A stretch of 64,000 nucleotides of DNA from NCBI RefSeq assembly GCF_001553605.1, contig NZ_CP014229.1, forward strand, positions 689,001 through 753,000. Direction: 5' to 3'. The notes beneath the pieces are model-generated. The model did no database searches, was not told the DNA's origin, and worked only from the letters and a program-made list of their open reading frames with translations. This DNA comes from Desulfovibrio fairfieldensis. Lineage in GTDB: Bacteria; Desulfobacterota; Desulfovibrionia; Desulfovibrionales; Desulfovibrionaceae. How positions within the stretch are numbered: position 1 is the first letter of the stretch; the number at the start of each line of letters is the position of its first letter. Of this stretch, positions 16,547-26,502 are shown piece after piece. The position numbers and the translations under genes are program-made.

Positions 16547-16900
16547 ATGCACGAAATGGCCATTGCACAAAGCCTTCTGGCTATGGCAGAGGAAGAAATC
16601 GGCCGCCGGAATTGCAGCCGTCTTGAACTGGTGCGCGTGGAATACGGCGCGCTTTCGGGTGTGGTGCCCGAATCGTTGCAGTTCTGTTTTGAAACCATGA
16701 TCAAGGGCACGCCCCATGAAGGGGCCAGACTGGAGTTGATCTGTCTGCCTTTGCGATTGCGCTGTCCGTTTTGCGGCGAAGTGTTCGGCGGCGAAGGGCA
16801 GGACGCTCTCTGGCAGCCCTGCCCCGGTTGCGGCGAGCAGTTCGGGCATGTGGTGGAGCAGGGCAAGGAATTGATTTTGAGCCGCCTGGAAGCCCGCTAA
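16547..16900 (+). CDS. hypA: Hydrogenase nickel incorporation protein HypA
   Basis: A 117-residue nickel and zinc metallochaperone for [NiFe] hydrogenase maturation. The N-terminal nickel-binding MHE motif is exact, which fixes the ATG at 16547. The zinc site is two pairs, CPFC and CPGC. Length matches the family. It lies 106 bp ahead of hypB, its GTPase partner. The other hyp genes are not in this window. Confidence 0.96.
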   Translation: MHEMAIAQSLLAMAEEEIGRRNCSRLELVRVEYGALSGVVPESLQFCFETMIKGTPHEGARLELICLPLRLRCPFCGEVFGGEGQDALWQPCPGCGEQFGHVVEQGKELILSRLEAR

Positions 16901-17006
16901 AATATTTTCGCGTTGAAATCGGCAATGCTCCGGCGGCGGGAGCTGAAGCCCGCAAAATGTATATCTCACTCGGATACCGGCAGAATTTGGAGATAAGGAG
17001 AAAAAT

Positions 17007-17666
17007 ATGCAGATTCCTGTGGTGCGCAACGTCCTGGAAGCCAATGAAAAAATGGCCGCCCATGTGCGGCGGCAGCTGAGCGGGCGCAAGATTCTGACCC
17101 TCAACCTGATCAGCTCTCCGGGCGCGGGCAAAACCTCTCTCCTGGAGCGCACTCTGCGCGACCTGGCCGGGGAATTCCGCATGGCGGTCATTGAGGGCGA
17201 CCTGCAGACCGACAACGACGCCCGCCGGGTAGCGGCGACCGGGGCCCAGGCCGTACAGATCAACACCGACGGCGGCTGCCACCTGGACAGCAATATGATT
17301 CTCACGGCTCTGGACAATCTGGAGCTGGACGGCTTGGATATCCTCTTCATCGAAAATGTGGGCAATCTGGTCTGCCCGGTGGAATTCGACTGCGGCGAGG
17401 ATGCCAAGGTGGCCCTGCTCAGCGTGACCGAGGGCGACGACAAGCCCGAGAAATATCCCCTGCTGTTCAACCTGGCCAAGGCCATGGTGCTGAACAAGGT
17501 GGACCTGCTGCCCCATGTGGATTTCGATATGGACCGCGCCCGCGCCTTTGCCACCAAGCTGAACAAGGATCTTCGCGTGCTTGAGGTTTCCTGCCGCAGC
17601 GGTGAGGGCCTTGATGCATGGTATGACTGGCTGCGCAAGATGCGTGCGGAGAAGAAGGCGTCGTAG
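17007..17666 (+). CDS. hypB: Hydrogenase nickel incorporation GTPase HypB
   Basis: A 219-residue SIMIBI-class GTPase that, with HypA, delivers nickel to hydrogenase precursors. Walker A is SPGAGKTS, the metal-binding and switch region includes EGDLQTDNDARR and the conserved INTDGGCHLD, then IENVGNLVCPVEFDCGE and the NKVDLL guanine-recognition motif. It lacks the N-terminal Cys or His-rich nickel-storage extension found in some HypB proteins. GGAGATAAGGAG precedes the ATG. The operon ends at the large hairpin 17692-17765. Confidence 0.97.
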   Translation: MQIPVVRNVLEANEKMAAHVRRQLSGRKILTLNLISSPGAGKTSLLERTLRDLAGEFRMAVIEGDLQTDNDARRVAATGAQAVQINTDGGCHLDSNMILTALDNLELDGLDILFIENVGNLVCPVEFDCGEDAKVALLSVTEGDDKPEKYPLLFNLAKAMVLNKVDLLPHVDFDMDRARAFATKLNKDLRVLEVSCRSGEGLDAWYDWLRKMRAEKKAS

Positions 17667-17691
17667 CGAGACGAAGCCGCGCCGATTTTAT

Positions 17692-17765
17692 AAAAACCGT
17701 TGGCGCTCTGGAAAATTTGTTCTCCGGCAAGGAAAGCAAATTTTCCAGAGCGCCAACGGTTTTTA
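17692..17765 (+). terminator. Very long hairpin after hypB
   Basis: A perfect 27-base stem (AAAACCGTTGGCGCTCTGGA... paired with its complement ending GCGCCAACGGTTTTT) closes a 17-base loop (17720-17736). The run of T at the end makes it a terminator. The arm is much longer than normal, and the loop (TCTCCGGCAAGGAAAG) resembles part of the MITE end (TCGCCTGCAAGGAAGA), so it may itself be of repeat origin. Confidence 0.8.
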
Positions 17766-17921
17766 GAGCAGATTAACTTTGAGAGTTGGCATTCCCAAAG
17801 TTTTTAAGCCGCTCGCTCTGCTGTCGTCATCCGTAAGGCGGCATAGCCGCCAGCGGCTGACGCTCGTGGCGGGCGTCTGCCTATGCAGCCGCCAAAGCAA
17901 TTTTAAAGTGAAATTGCTCTG
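17765..17921. repeat. Second-family palindromic repeat (TAGAGCAGATTAACTTTGA end)
   Basis: It begins AGAGCAGATTAACTTTGAGA and ends with the palindrome-like CAATTTTAAAGTGAAATTGC, about 157 bp overall. Similar ends occur at 21935-21985, 42574-42607 and, in opposite orientation, 57669-57826. There is no coding content. Confidence 0.65.
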
Positions 17922-18166
17922 GGGCCTGTTGACACTACTGAGATTTTGTTCGCTGGCGAGGAGAACGAGCCTTTTATCGCTGCTGTCTTTATCCGTAATG
18001 CTCGTTCCTCGCATAACGGCTAAAGCATGAAAGGAGTGTACTCTTGCCTCAGCCGTTGCGGCGAAGCTGCTTACGGATGAGGACAGCAGAGCTATGGTAC
18101 TCGACTGGAATAAAAGGCGAAGTTCAACAAAGCCCGCAGGCAAAAGAACGTAGTGTCAACAGGCCC
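17922..18166. mobile_element. MITE-like element, 245-bp variant
   Basis: It has 16-base perfect terminal inverted repeats (GGGCCTGTTGACACTA ... TAGTGTCAACAGGCCC). The interior carries ACGGATRARGACAGC-type modules that form hairpins. The right flank is TA; the left flank is TG. On the minus strand the TA plus the last element base forms the TAG stop codon of the 18166-19140 gene. There is no transposase, so movement would need a helper in trans. Confidence 0.8.
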
Positions 18167-19140
18167 TAGCGGCCGCCTTCGCCGCCCTGATAGGCCGCCA
18201 CATCCACGACCAGGGTTCTGGAACTCTGGCGCAGGGTCAGCGTGAAGAGTTGTACGTCGCGCTGCGGCGCGTCGGCGTCGGCCAGAGCGGGCAGCATGGC
18301 GGCCGGGGCCAGCATCAGGGTGGCCTCACCCCGACCGGATTGCAGAAAATACTCCAGGGCCCGTTGCAGGATGTCCTTCTGCTTGGCCGTATCCATATCC
18401 GTCATTTCCGTAAAATTCATGTCCAGGCCGGGCAGCTCAGCCTGCCAGGGCGCATAGCCCTGGCTGTAGAGCGTCCGCAGCAGGGCGGCCAGATTGGCGT
18501 CGGTCAGGTGCTGCCGCAGCTCCAGATGCCCAAGGCGGTCGCGTCCGGAAAGGGTGCCGCTTCCGCCGGAGGACTGGCTCGGCGCGAGGCGCGCGGCCCA
18601 GACCATGCCCGCAAAGCCCAGGCTGGTCAGCACCGCGTCATTGTCGTCCCGAGGGGGATCGGGCTCCAGCAGGGAACAGACGTCATTCATGGTCATGCCG
18701 GGGCGGAACTGGTCCAGGGTGCAGACCGGCCTGCTGAGTTCGCCGGGCAGCAGGCTTTGGGCATTGCCGTTGATATGCCGTGAGATATTGTTCTTCTGTT
18801 CCAGAATCAGACAGGCCGTATGGTCGCCGCAGAAGGTCAGGCGGCGCGCCTGGGCCAGGGGCACGGCCTTGAAAAACCAGAAGGCCAGGCCCGTATCCAC
18901 GCGCAGGTCCGCCGTGACTCCGGGATTTTCAATATCGTCCCGTGCGCCGGGGGCCATGTCCAGACGCACGAAATATGTGGTCCGGCCCTGGCGGAAGCGG
19001 ATATTAAGCAGGTCCCGGCTGGTCTGATTGCTGACGGTCAGGCAGGCAGGCGTTTCGGCGGCCGACGAGCCGCGCGCCGGAAAGACGCAGAGAAGGGCGA
19101 GCAGCAGAAGCGCGACAATGCGGCAACGCGTATTTTTCAT
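18166..19140 (-). CDS. Secreted protein of unknown function
   Basis: A 324-residue protein with a clear Sec signal peptide (hydrophobic residues 8-22, then ARGSSAA). The mature part starts with TPACLTVSNQTSRDLLNIRFRQG, a beta-rich stretch, and contains several cysteines (for example TFCGDHTACLIL, SRPVCTL, DVCSLLEP) that could form disulfides in the periplasm. I recognise no domain. Its stop codon TAG is completed by the terminal base of the adjacent mobile element, and the C-terminal residues GGEGGR run right up to that boundary. Confidence 0.8.
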   Translation of the reverse strand: MKNTRCRIVALLLLALLCVFPARGSSAAETPACLTVSNQTSRDLLNIRFRQGRTTYFVRLDMAPGARDDIENPGVTADLRVDTGLAFWFFKAVPLAQARRLTFCGDHTACLILEQKNNISRHINGNAQSLLPGELSRPVCTLDQFRPGMTMNDVCSLLEPDPPRDDNDAVLTSLGFAGMVWAARLAPSQSSGGSGTLSGRDRLGHLELRQHLTDANLAALLRTLYSQGYAPWQAELPGLDMNFTEMTDMDTAKQKDILQRALEYFLQSGRGEATLMLAPAAMLPALADADAPQRDVQLFTLTLRQSSRTLVVDVAAYQGGEGGR

Positions 19141-19362
19141 GGCGGAACTCCGGTTGGAGATGGGTACGCCCGTACTGTAGCAGAGTGCGGGGGCCGCCTG
19201 TCAAGGCGGCATGCGCAGGGGCTCGGCCCGGTGCGGAGCCGTGCAGGGCGCGCCGGGTTTTCCTCCCTTTACGCTGGCGGGCCGGACTGCTATGGTGCTG
19301 GCATTGCTCGTGCCGGATGGCGCGCGGGCAGTAGTATATCAGTAAGAATACAAGGAGAATCT

Positions 19363-20118
19363 ATGGCCTCCGCTTCCCGTTCGTCCGCATCCGGGCAAGA
19401 CAGCCCCAAAACCGGTCCGCGCCTGCGCCCGTCGTCGCTGGTGGCGGCGTGTTTTCTGGTGCTGGCGGCCGTTGCCCTGGCCTATGTGGGCGGGGTTATG
19501 AGTGGGCGCGCATACGCGGTCAGGCACGCGGTTCCGGCTGCGGCGACGCAGCCCGGCGCGCGGGCGGACGCCGGTGAAAAGCCCGTGGACCTCATCAGCC
19601 AGGGCGCGGAAGCGGTACAGGACGGCGCGGACGCGGGCCAGCGGATACTGGCTCCGGAAGATCTGCGTTTCGCTCGGGCTCTGCGCAATGATTCCGCCAA
19701 TGCCTCCGAGCCGGACCCGGCCCGGCCCGCTCCGGCAATGCCGCAGGCGACCGCCGCAGCGCCCGGCCAGGGCGCGCAAAACACGCAACCCGGCCAAAAC
19801 GCGCCGGGCGGCGTTCCCGCCTCGCCCTTCGCCCCGGCCGTGCCGGAAGGCCAGACCCCGCCGCCCGCTCCGGCGGCCACCATGTTCGACTACGTCTTTC
19901 AGGTAGCGGCCTTCAAGGATGAGGACAGCGTGGACAGCCTGCGTCAGCGGTTGGAGGGCCGGGGGCTGCGCACCCGTATGCAACGCGACGGCAAGCTCTT
20001 TCTGGTCCTGGTGCTGCTGCGCGGCGACGCCGCCCGCGCGGCGGAAGTGCCGCAGATCATGCAGGAGCTGCATCTGGGGCAGCCCATTGTGCGCAGCCGC
20101 AAGCCAGCCATGCCTTAA
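19363..20118 (+). CDS. SPOR-domain membrane protein
   Basis: A 251-residue bitopic protein with a short cytoplasmic tail, one membrane segment (about residues 28-46, VAACFLVLAAVALAYVGGV), a long Pro/Ala/Gln linker and a C-terminal SPOR domain (about 172-245, YVFQVAAFKDEDSVDSLRQR onward to QPIVRSR). SPOR domains bind denuded septal peptidoglycan, so a role in division or septal wall processing is likely. The ATG at 19363 has AAGGAG upstream. Longer in-frame extension upstream is GC-rich read-through and is not supported. Confidence 0.88.
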   Translation: MASASRSSASGQDSPKTGPRLRPSSLVAACFLVLAAVALAYVGGVMSGRAYAVRHAVPAAATQPGARADAGEKPVDLISQGAEAVQDGADAGQRILAPEDLRFARALRNDSANASEPDPARPAPAMPQATAAAPGQGAQNTQPGQNAPGGVPASPFAPAVPEGQTPPPAPAATMFDYVFQVAAFKDEDSVDSLRQRLEGRGLRTRMQRDGKLFLVLVLLRGDAARAAEVPQIMQELHLGQPIVRSRKPAMP

Positions 20119-20198
20119 GCTGGGGCCATGAAATAAGATTTCCTTCATAAGCAATAGAGATTTTTCAATAAACCAAGCGGAGATCGATTTTTTCTTAA

Positions 20199-20219
20199 AA
20201 ATAGTAACAATTACTATTT
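20199..20219. promoter_or_regulatory. Palindromic operator candidate upstream of the catalase gene
   Basis: A perfect 9-base dyad, AAATAGTAA-CAA-TTACTATTT, lies about 105 bp upstream of the catalase ATG in an AT-rich patch. Its size and A/T composition resemble sites of Fur/PerR-type peroxide regulators, but it does not match the standard PerR box base for base. Confidence 0.5.
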
Positions 20220-20324
20220 ACAAAAATCGTCAGCCGTGCCATGCTTTTTCCAACGCAATACAAGCAGGTACGGAGCCGTTTTTTCTCACCCGATCCCTTC
20301 GGATAAACCAAGGAGAAAAGCATC

Positions 20325-21791
20325 ATGGCAGATAATATGAAAAATAAAGACTCGCTCACCACCAATGCCGGCGCGCCGGTGCCCAATAATAATCATGCCC
20401 TGACCGCCGGTCCGCGCGGCCCCATGCTTATGCAGGACGTCTGGTTTCAGGAGAAGCTGGCCCATTTCGACCGTGAAGTGATTCCGGAACGGCGCATGCA
20501 TGCCCGTGGTTCCGGCGCGTACGGCACCTTTACGGTGACCCATGACCTCACCAAATACACCAGGGCTTCGCTGTTTGCTGAAATCGGCAAAAAAACCGAT
20601 GTGTTCGCCCGATTCTCCACCGTGGCGGGCGAGCGCGGCGCCGCTGACGCGGAGCGCGACATCCGCGGCTTTGCCCTCAAATTTTATACGGATCAGGGCA
20701 ACTGGGACATGGTTGGCAATAACACGCCGGTCTTCTTTTTGCGCGACCCGCTTAATTTCCCGGACCTGAACCACGTGGTCAAGCGCAACCCGCGCACCAA
20801 TATGCACAGCGCCAAGGACAACTGGGACTTCTGGACCCTGCTGCCCGAAGCCCTGCACCAGGTCACCGTGGTCATGAGCGACCGGGGCATTCCGGCTTCC
20901 TACCGGCACATGCACGGTTTCGGCAGTCATACCTACAGCCTGATCAACGCCAAAAACGAACGCTTCTGGGTCAAATTCCACTTCAGAACCCAGCAGGGCA
21001 TCAAAAATCTCACGGACGCCGAGGCCCAGGAACTTATCGGGCGCGACCGCGACAGCCATCAGCGCGATCTGTACGAGCACATCGAAAAGGGCGACTATCC
21101 CCGCTGGACCCTGTACTTCCAGATCATGCCCGAGGAAGACGCCGAGAAGCTGCCCTACCATCCCTTTGATTTGACCAAGGTCTGGTACCACAAGGATTAT
21201 CCGCTCATGGAAGTGGGCGTGCTGGAACTGAACCGCAATCCGGAAAACTATTTCGCGGAAGTGGAACAGGCCGCTTTCAACCCCTCCAATCTGGTGCCCG
21301 GCATCGGCGTTTCGCCGGACAAGATGCTTCAGGGCCGCCTGTTCTCCTACGGCGACGCGCAGCGGTACCGCCTGGGCGTCAATCACCATCTGATCCCGGT
21401 GAACAAGTCGCGCTGCCCCTATCACAGCTTCCACCGCGACGGCCAGATGCGCGTGGACGGCAACTACGGCAGCTACACCAGCTATGAGCCCAACAGCGAG
21501 GGCGCCTGGCAGGAACAGCCCGAGTTCGCCGAGCCGCCGCTGAAGATCAGCGGCGATGCGGCCCGCTGGAATTATCCCTGCGACGATGCCGACTACTTTG
21601 AACAGCCCGGCAAGCTCTTCCGGCTGATGAGCCCGGAACAGAAAGAAGCCCTGTTCGGCAATACGGCCCGTGCCCTGGGCGACGCGCCCAAGGAAATCAA
21701 GCTGCGCCACATCCGCAACTGCGCCAAAGCCGATCCGGCTTACGGCGCCGGTGTGGCCAAGGCCTGCGGCATTCCTGAAAGCGAAATCTGA
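20325..21791 (+). CDS. katA: Monofunctional haem catalase
   Basis: A 488-residue small-subunit catalase that dismutates hydrogen peroxide. The catalytic His59 is in HARGSGAYG, the distal segment [11 protein letters not shown] is present, and the proximal haem-ligand Tyr342 is in [14 protein letters not shown], which matches the family signature. Length fits clade 3 catalases. CCAAGGAG precedes the ATG. It is monocistronic, with a palindromic operator candidate upstream and a terminator at 21888-21918. With rubrerythrin in the same window it points to a peroxide defence suited to aerotolerance. Confidence 0.97.
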   Translation: MADNMKNKDSLTTNAGAPVPNNNHALTAGPRGPMLMQDVWFQEKLAHFDREVIPERRMHARGSGAYGTFTVTHDLTKYTRASLFAEIGKKTDVFARFSTVAGERGAADAERDIRGFALKFYTDQGNWDMVGNNTPVFFLRDPLNFPDLNHVVKRNPRTNMHSAKDNWDFWTLLPEALHQVTVVMSDRGIPASYRHMHGFGSHTYSLINAKNERFWVKFHFRTQQGIKNLTDAEAQELIGRDRDSHQRDLYEHIEKGDYPRWTLYFQIMPEEDAEKLPYHPFDLTKVWYHKDYPLMEVGVLELNRNPENYFAEVEQAAFNPSNLVPGIGVSPDKMLQGRLFSYGDAQRYRLGVNHHLIPVNKSRCPYHSFHRDGQMRVDGNYGSYTSYEPNSEGAWQEQPEFAEPPLKISGDAARWNYPCDDADYFEQPGKLFRLMSPEQKEALFGNTARALGDAPKEIKLRHIRNCAKADPAYGAGVAKACGIPESEI

Positions 21792-21887
21792 GCCTTTTCA
21801 GCGTAAGCTCTCCTTAACGCAATTCACTTATTTCAAACATGAATTGCTCTCGCGGCGGCATGCCCGCGCCGCCGGCGCTGATCCCCG

Positions 21888-21918
21888 AACCCCTCCGGAT
21901 TTTTCCGGAGGGGTTTTT
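21888..21918 (+). terminator. Intrinsic terminator downstream of katA
   Basis: The stem AACCCCTCCGGA / CCGGAGGGGTT with a T-rich loop is followed by a T-run. It is placed about 100 bases after the catalase stop. Confidence 0.85.
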
Positions 21919-21934
21919 CGTGCCGCGCGGACTA

Positions 21935-22103
21935 GAGCAGATTAACTTTGAAATTTTACAAATTTCAAAGTTAACATTCGGGCGAAAAACGTGGTTATCG
22001 TTGCTGTCGATCCCCGTATGGCTCCGTTGTCGCCAACGGGGACAGCCCTTCGGGCTGCCCGTCGGGTCGGTCTTCGCGGCGTGCCGCACCGTGTGCGGCG
22101 TTA
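21935..22103. repeat. Second-family palindromic repeat
   Basis: It begins TAGAGCAGATTAACTTTGAA and immediately forms a palindrome (TTAACTTTGAAATTT, then AAATTTCAAAGTTAA). It continues with GC-rich hairpins (GGGACAGCCCTTCGGGCTGC, and GCCGCACCGTGTGCGGC near 22083-22099). It ends where the 145-bp mobile element begins. Confidence 0.6.
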
Positions 22104-22248
22104 GGGTCTGTTAACACTATAGAATTTTTGTTCGCCTGCAAGGAAGATAAACCTGCTTTGAGGGAGTGTACTCTTCTGGTACTCGACCGAAAAAGCAGGT
22201 GAAATCTGACGCGGCAGGAGGGCAAAAAGGCATAGCGTTAACAGGCCC
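22104..22248. mobile_element. MITE, 145-bp copy 1
   Basis: The element GGGTCTGTTAACACTATAGA ... CATAGCGTTAACAGGCCC is flanked by TA on both sides (22102-22103 and 22249-22250). It is identical, as reverse complement, to 33718-33862 and differs by one base from 42429-42573. The interior is largely self-complementary (ACCTGCTTT / AAAGCAGGT around GAGTAC repeats). There is no coding capacity. Confidence 0.88.
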
Positions 22249-22486
22249 TAGAGCGGTTTGCGCTTGAAATTATCGCTTAACGGCGAAGTAAATTCGCCTT
22301 GCGATACTTTCGCGGTACGGCTTTTCACGGAAAATCCGCACAGAGCGTTGAGATATTTTCAATATCAAAACGCTCTGTGCGTGGCGCTGGATTTGACCTC
22401 TGTATCTCTTTAATTGTATTATTTACATAATTATTATTCTATATATAAAGATGGTTTCACGCAGCGCACTGCGAACGGGGTGAGCC
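22249..22486. repeat. Repeat-derived hairpin and AT-rich promoter region
   Basis: The element is followed by TAGAGCGGTTTGCGCTTGAA, an end shared in part with 42574-42584. A strong hairpin at 22337-22381 has CGCACAGAGCG / CGCTCTGTGCG ends and an inner AGATATTTTCAATATC dyad. From 22395 to 22455 the sequence is AT-rich and probably carries the promoter for the sigma-54 activator gene. Confidence 0.55.
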
Positions 22487-24346
<1,860 letters not shown>

Positions 24347-24350
24347 CATT

Positions 24351-24380
24351 CGCACACTTTTGTTGCACCAAAAGTGTGCG
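24351..24380. promoter_or_regulatory. Dyad immediately downstream of the activator gene: candidate enhancer site
   Basis: A perfect 12-base dyad, CGCACACTTTTG-TTGCAC-CAAAAGTGTGCG, extends imperfectly outward to GTAGCA / TTGCTAC, overlapping the activator stop codon. No T-run follows it. It sits about 100 bp upstream of the -24 element, the normal place for an activator-binding enhancer. Readthrough hairpin function is the alternative. Confidence 0.55.
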
Positions 24381-24479
24381 GATTGCTACAGTCGCACAAG
24401 CATTGGTGCCGCGCTTTTTATCTTTATTTTATAATCCATTAAAATAACTAAATAATTTTTCAGTTCCAGGCCATGCTCC

Positions 24480-24495
24480 TGGCATGCTCCTTGCT
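24480..24495 (+). promoter_or_regulatory. Sigma-54 (-24/-12) promoter
   Basis: TGGCATG-CTCC-TTGCT is an excellent match to the sigma-54 consensus, with GG (24481-24482) and GC (24493-24494) separated by ten bases. Transcription would start near 24506 and run into the sulfotransferase-like gene. Confidence 0.88.
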
Positions 24496-24593
24496 CTTCC
24501 CCGTGCAGAGCCCGGCTGGCGGCATCGGTCCGGATTTTTATTCGCCCGCCTGATTCCGGAGCTCGTATTTACAGGAAACTTCAGGAGGCTGGC

Positions 24594-25397
24594 ATGAACA
24601 GAATCATCGTCAATTGGATGTACCCGCGCTCGCTCACCACGGTCTTTATGCGGGCCATCACCAACCGGGGGGATTTCCACACTATTTTTGAACCCACTCT
24701 GCCTTTATACTGGCGCAACAGAAACGAGCCCGGCGTGCAGTCGCATCAGGACTATGAGGGCTGGCCCGTGGTCTATGAGGAAATCATCCGGAAGATCTAC
24801 GGCATCGCGGAACAGACGCCCACCTTCATCAAGGAATGCCCCTACCACGCCATCGACAACTACCTGGCCGACGAAAATTATCTGCGCCGCTGCACCCACA
24901 TGTTCCAGATCCGCAACCCCAAGTATGTGGTTCTGTCTTTCTGGAAGGTCATCGGTTCGCAACGCTCCATGCGTATTGAGGACATAGGGCCTCTAGCCTC
25001 GGACAGGGTCTTCAACCGGCTCAGCGAGCTGGGCCTGCATGCCCTGGACAACGGTAAAACCCCGCTGGTCATTGACGGCGACGACTTCCAGAACGACCCG
25101 GCGGGCATCATGGCCGCATGGTGCGAGGCCGTGGGCCTGGAATTCAAGCCCGAAACCCTGCGCTGGGTCCCGGAATGGCGTCCCGAATACGACCACTGCA
25201 AGGATTTTTACTACGATGTGAGCGGCAGCACCGGCATCCAGAAGAACATGGAGGCCTTCCTCTACGATGACAAGGTGGTGGACGCCATCTTCGAGGATCT
25301 GCCCATGCTCAAAATGCTCTACGAGCATTGCCTGCCGTACTACGAAAAGCTGCATCAGTATCGCCTGAAGCCCAAAAAAATCAGTGACAGTCTCTAA
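24594..25397 (+). CDS. Sulfotransferase-like protein
   Basis: A 267-residue cytoplasmic protein. The N-terminal strand-loop-helix IIVNWMYPRSLTTVFMRA resembles the 5'-phosphosulfate (PAPS) loop of sulfotransferases, and FQIRNPKYVVLSFWK (around residues 104-118) resembles the 3'-phosphate site (RNPxxxxxS). It is therefore probably a PAPS-dependent sulfotransferase or a related P-loop enzyme; the acceptor is unknown. It has AGGAGG upstream of the ATG and is the first gene after the sigma-54 promoter. Its neighbours are a sulfonate-type ABC importer, so it may act on an imported compound. Confidence 0.75.
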   Translation: MNRIIVNWMYPRSLTTVFMRAITNRGDFHTIFEPTLPLYWRNRNEPGVQSHQDYEGWPVVYEEIIRKIYGIAEQTPTFIKECPYHAIDNYLADENYLRRCTHMFQIRNPKYVVLSFWKVIGSQRSMRIEDIGPLASDRVFNRLSELGLHALDNGKTPLVIDGDDFQNDPAGIMAAWCEAVGLEFKPETLRWVPEWRPEYDHCKDFYYDVSGSTGIQKNMEAFLYDDKVVDAIFEDLPMLKMLYEHCLPYYEKLHQYRLKPKKISDSL

Positions 25398-25426
25398 AAA
25401 GCGTCTTTTGTCCCCTGGACTGCGTC

Positions 25427-25490
25427 AACAGGCGGTTGCGGGCCAGGGCTGTACCATTAGAGTACTATCCCTGGCCTGCAACCGCCTGTT
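25427..25490 (+). terminator. Long hairpin between the sulfotransferase and ABC genes
   Basis: 22-base arms (AACAGGCGGTTGCGGGCCAG.. and ..CTGGCCTGCAACCGCCTGTT) pair with a single mismatch around a 20-base loop. It is followed by TTCC rather than a clean T-run, so it may be a partial terminator or an RNA-stability element that sets different levels for the enzyme and the transporter. The 3' flank (CGCCTGTTTCCTTGCCGGG) recurs near 28195. Confidence 0.6.
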
Positions 25491-25647
25491 TCCTTGCCGG
25501 GAAACAAAATGCATCATTTTAGGGACTGCCCCTCGTCCGATCCGCTTACCTCGTTCCAGGAGGTGGAGCAGGGGGCGCAGAGCTTCTTCCCGCCATATTC
25601 CGTCCGGGCCCAGACCCGGCCGTGCCTGAACCATCAGGGGGAATGCC

Positions 25648-26475
25648 GTGGACACCAAGGAAGGACATCTGGAGATCATCAATGCGAGCAAGATCTACGA
25701 TCCCGAGGGGGTCAATGTGCTCGCGGTGGACAATTGCAGTTTTGAGATCCGGGCCGGGGAATTTGTAGCCATTGTGGGGCCTTCGGGTTGCGGCAAAACC
25801 ACGCTGCTGAACATGACCGCCGGTTTCGAGGACATCTCCAGGGGCGAGATCCGCATGGACGGCCAGGTCATTGCCGCGCCGGGCCGCAGGCCGCAGCCGG
25901 GCCCGGACCGGGTGGTGGTCTTTCAGGCCGGGGCCCTGTTCGACTGGATGACAGTGCGGCAGAACATCATGTTCGGCCCGCTGTCCACCGGCGCCATGAA
26001 TGAGGCCCAGGCCAAAGCGCGGGCCATGGAGCTGATCCGCATGGCCGGGCTGAAAGGCTATGAGGACGCCTACCCCATCCGCATTTCATCGGGCATGAAG
26101 CGGCGCGTGGAAATTCTGCGGGCCCTGATCAATGAACCCAAGACCCTGCTGCTGGACGAGCCCTACCGGGCCATGGACGCCATCACCAAATCAGTGATGC
26201 ACCAGTTTCTGCTGGATATGTTCGACAGGGTGCACAAGACCGTGCTTTTCATCACGCATGACCTGGATGAGGCCATCTATCTCTCGGACAAGGTGGGCAT
26301 CATGACCACCCGGCCGGGCCGTTTCAAAAAATGGATTCATGTGGATCTGCCCCGGCCGCGTACTTTCGGCACCAAGAAGATGCCGGAATTTCTCGATTAC
26401 AAACGCCAGACCATCGAAGCGGTGCGGGAGGAAGCCCGGAAATCCTTTGAGCGCGGCGAGCGCGAGGGCGCGTAA
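25648..26475 (+). CDS. ABC transporter ATP-binding protein 1 (taurine/nitrate/sulfonate type)
   Basis: A 275-residue TauB/SsuB-type ATPase with a GTG start at 25648 and AGGGGGA upstream. Walker A is GPSGCGKTT, and Walker B is LLLDEPYRAMD followed by the H-loop FITHDLDEAI. The signature motif is degenerate: ISSGMKRR in place of LSGGQ. Together with the second ATPase it should make an asymmetric pair that drives the permease at 27412. The C-terminal WIHVDLPRPRTFG tail is shared in part with the second ATPase, so the two are paralogues. Confidence 0.9.
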   Translation: MDTKEGHLEIINASKIYDPEGVNVLAVDNCSFEIRAGEFVAIVGPSGCGKTTLLNMTAGFEDISRGEIRMDGQVIAAPGRRPQPGPDRVVVFQAGALFDWMTVRQNIMFGPLSTGAMNEAQAKARAMELIRMAGLKGYEDAYPIRISSGMKRRVEILRALINEPKTLLLDEPYRAMDAITKSVMHQFLLDMFDRVHKTVLFITHDLDEAIYLSDKVGIMTTRPGRFKKWIHVDLPRPRTFGTKKMPEFLDYKRQTIEAVREEARKSFERGEREGA

Positions 26476-26502
26476 CCTGCGGGAACAAGCGGAGGAAAAG
26501 CC

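Noticed and set aside
17922..18166. A possible CRISPR array or tandem repeat
   Set aside because: There are no regularly spaced direct repeats with unique spacers. The structure is a terminal-inverted-repeat element with internal hairpins.
22104..22248. Reading the 145-bp repeat as a small RNA gene
   Set aside because: It is self-complementary and could be transcribed, but the TA-flanked inverted ends and near-identical copies are better explained by a mobile element. No promoter is visible inside it.
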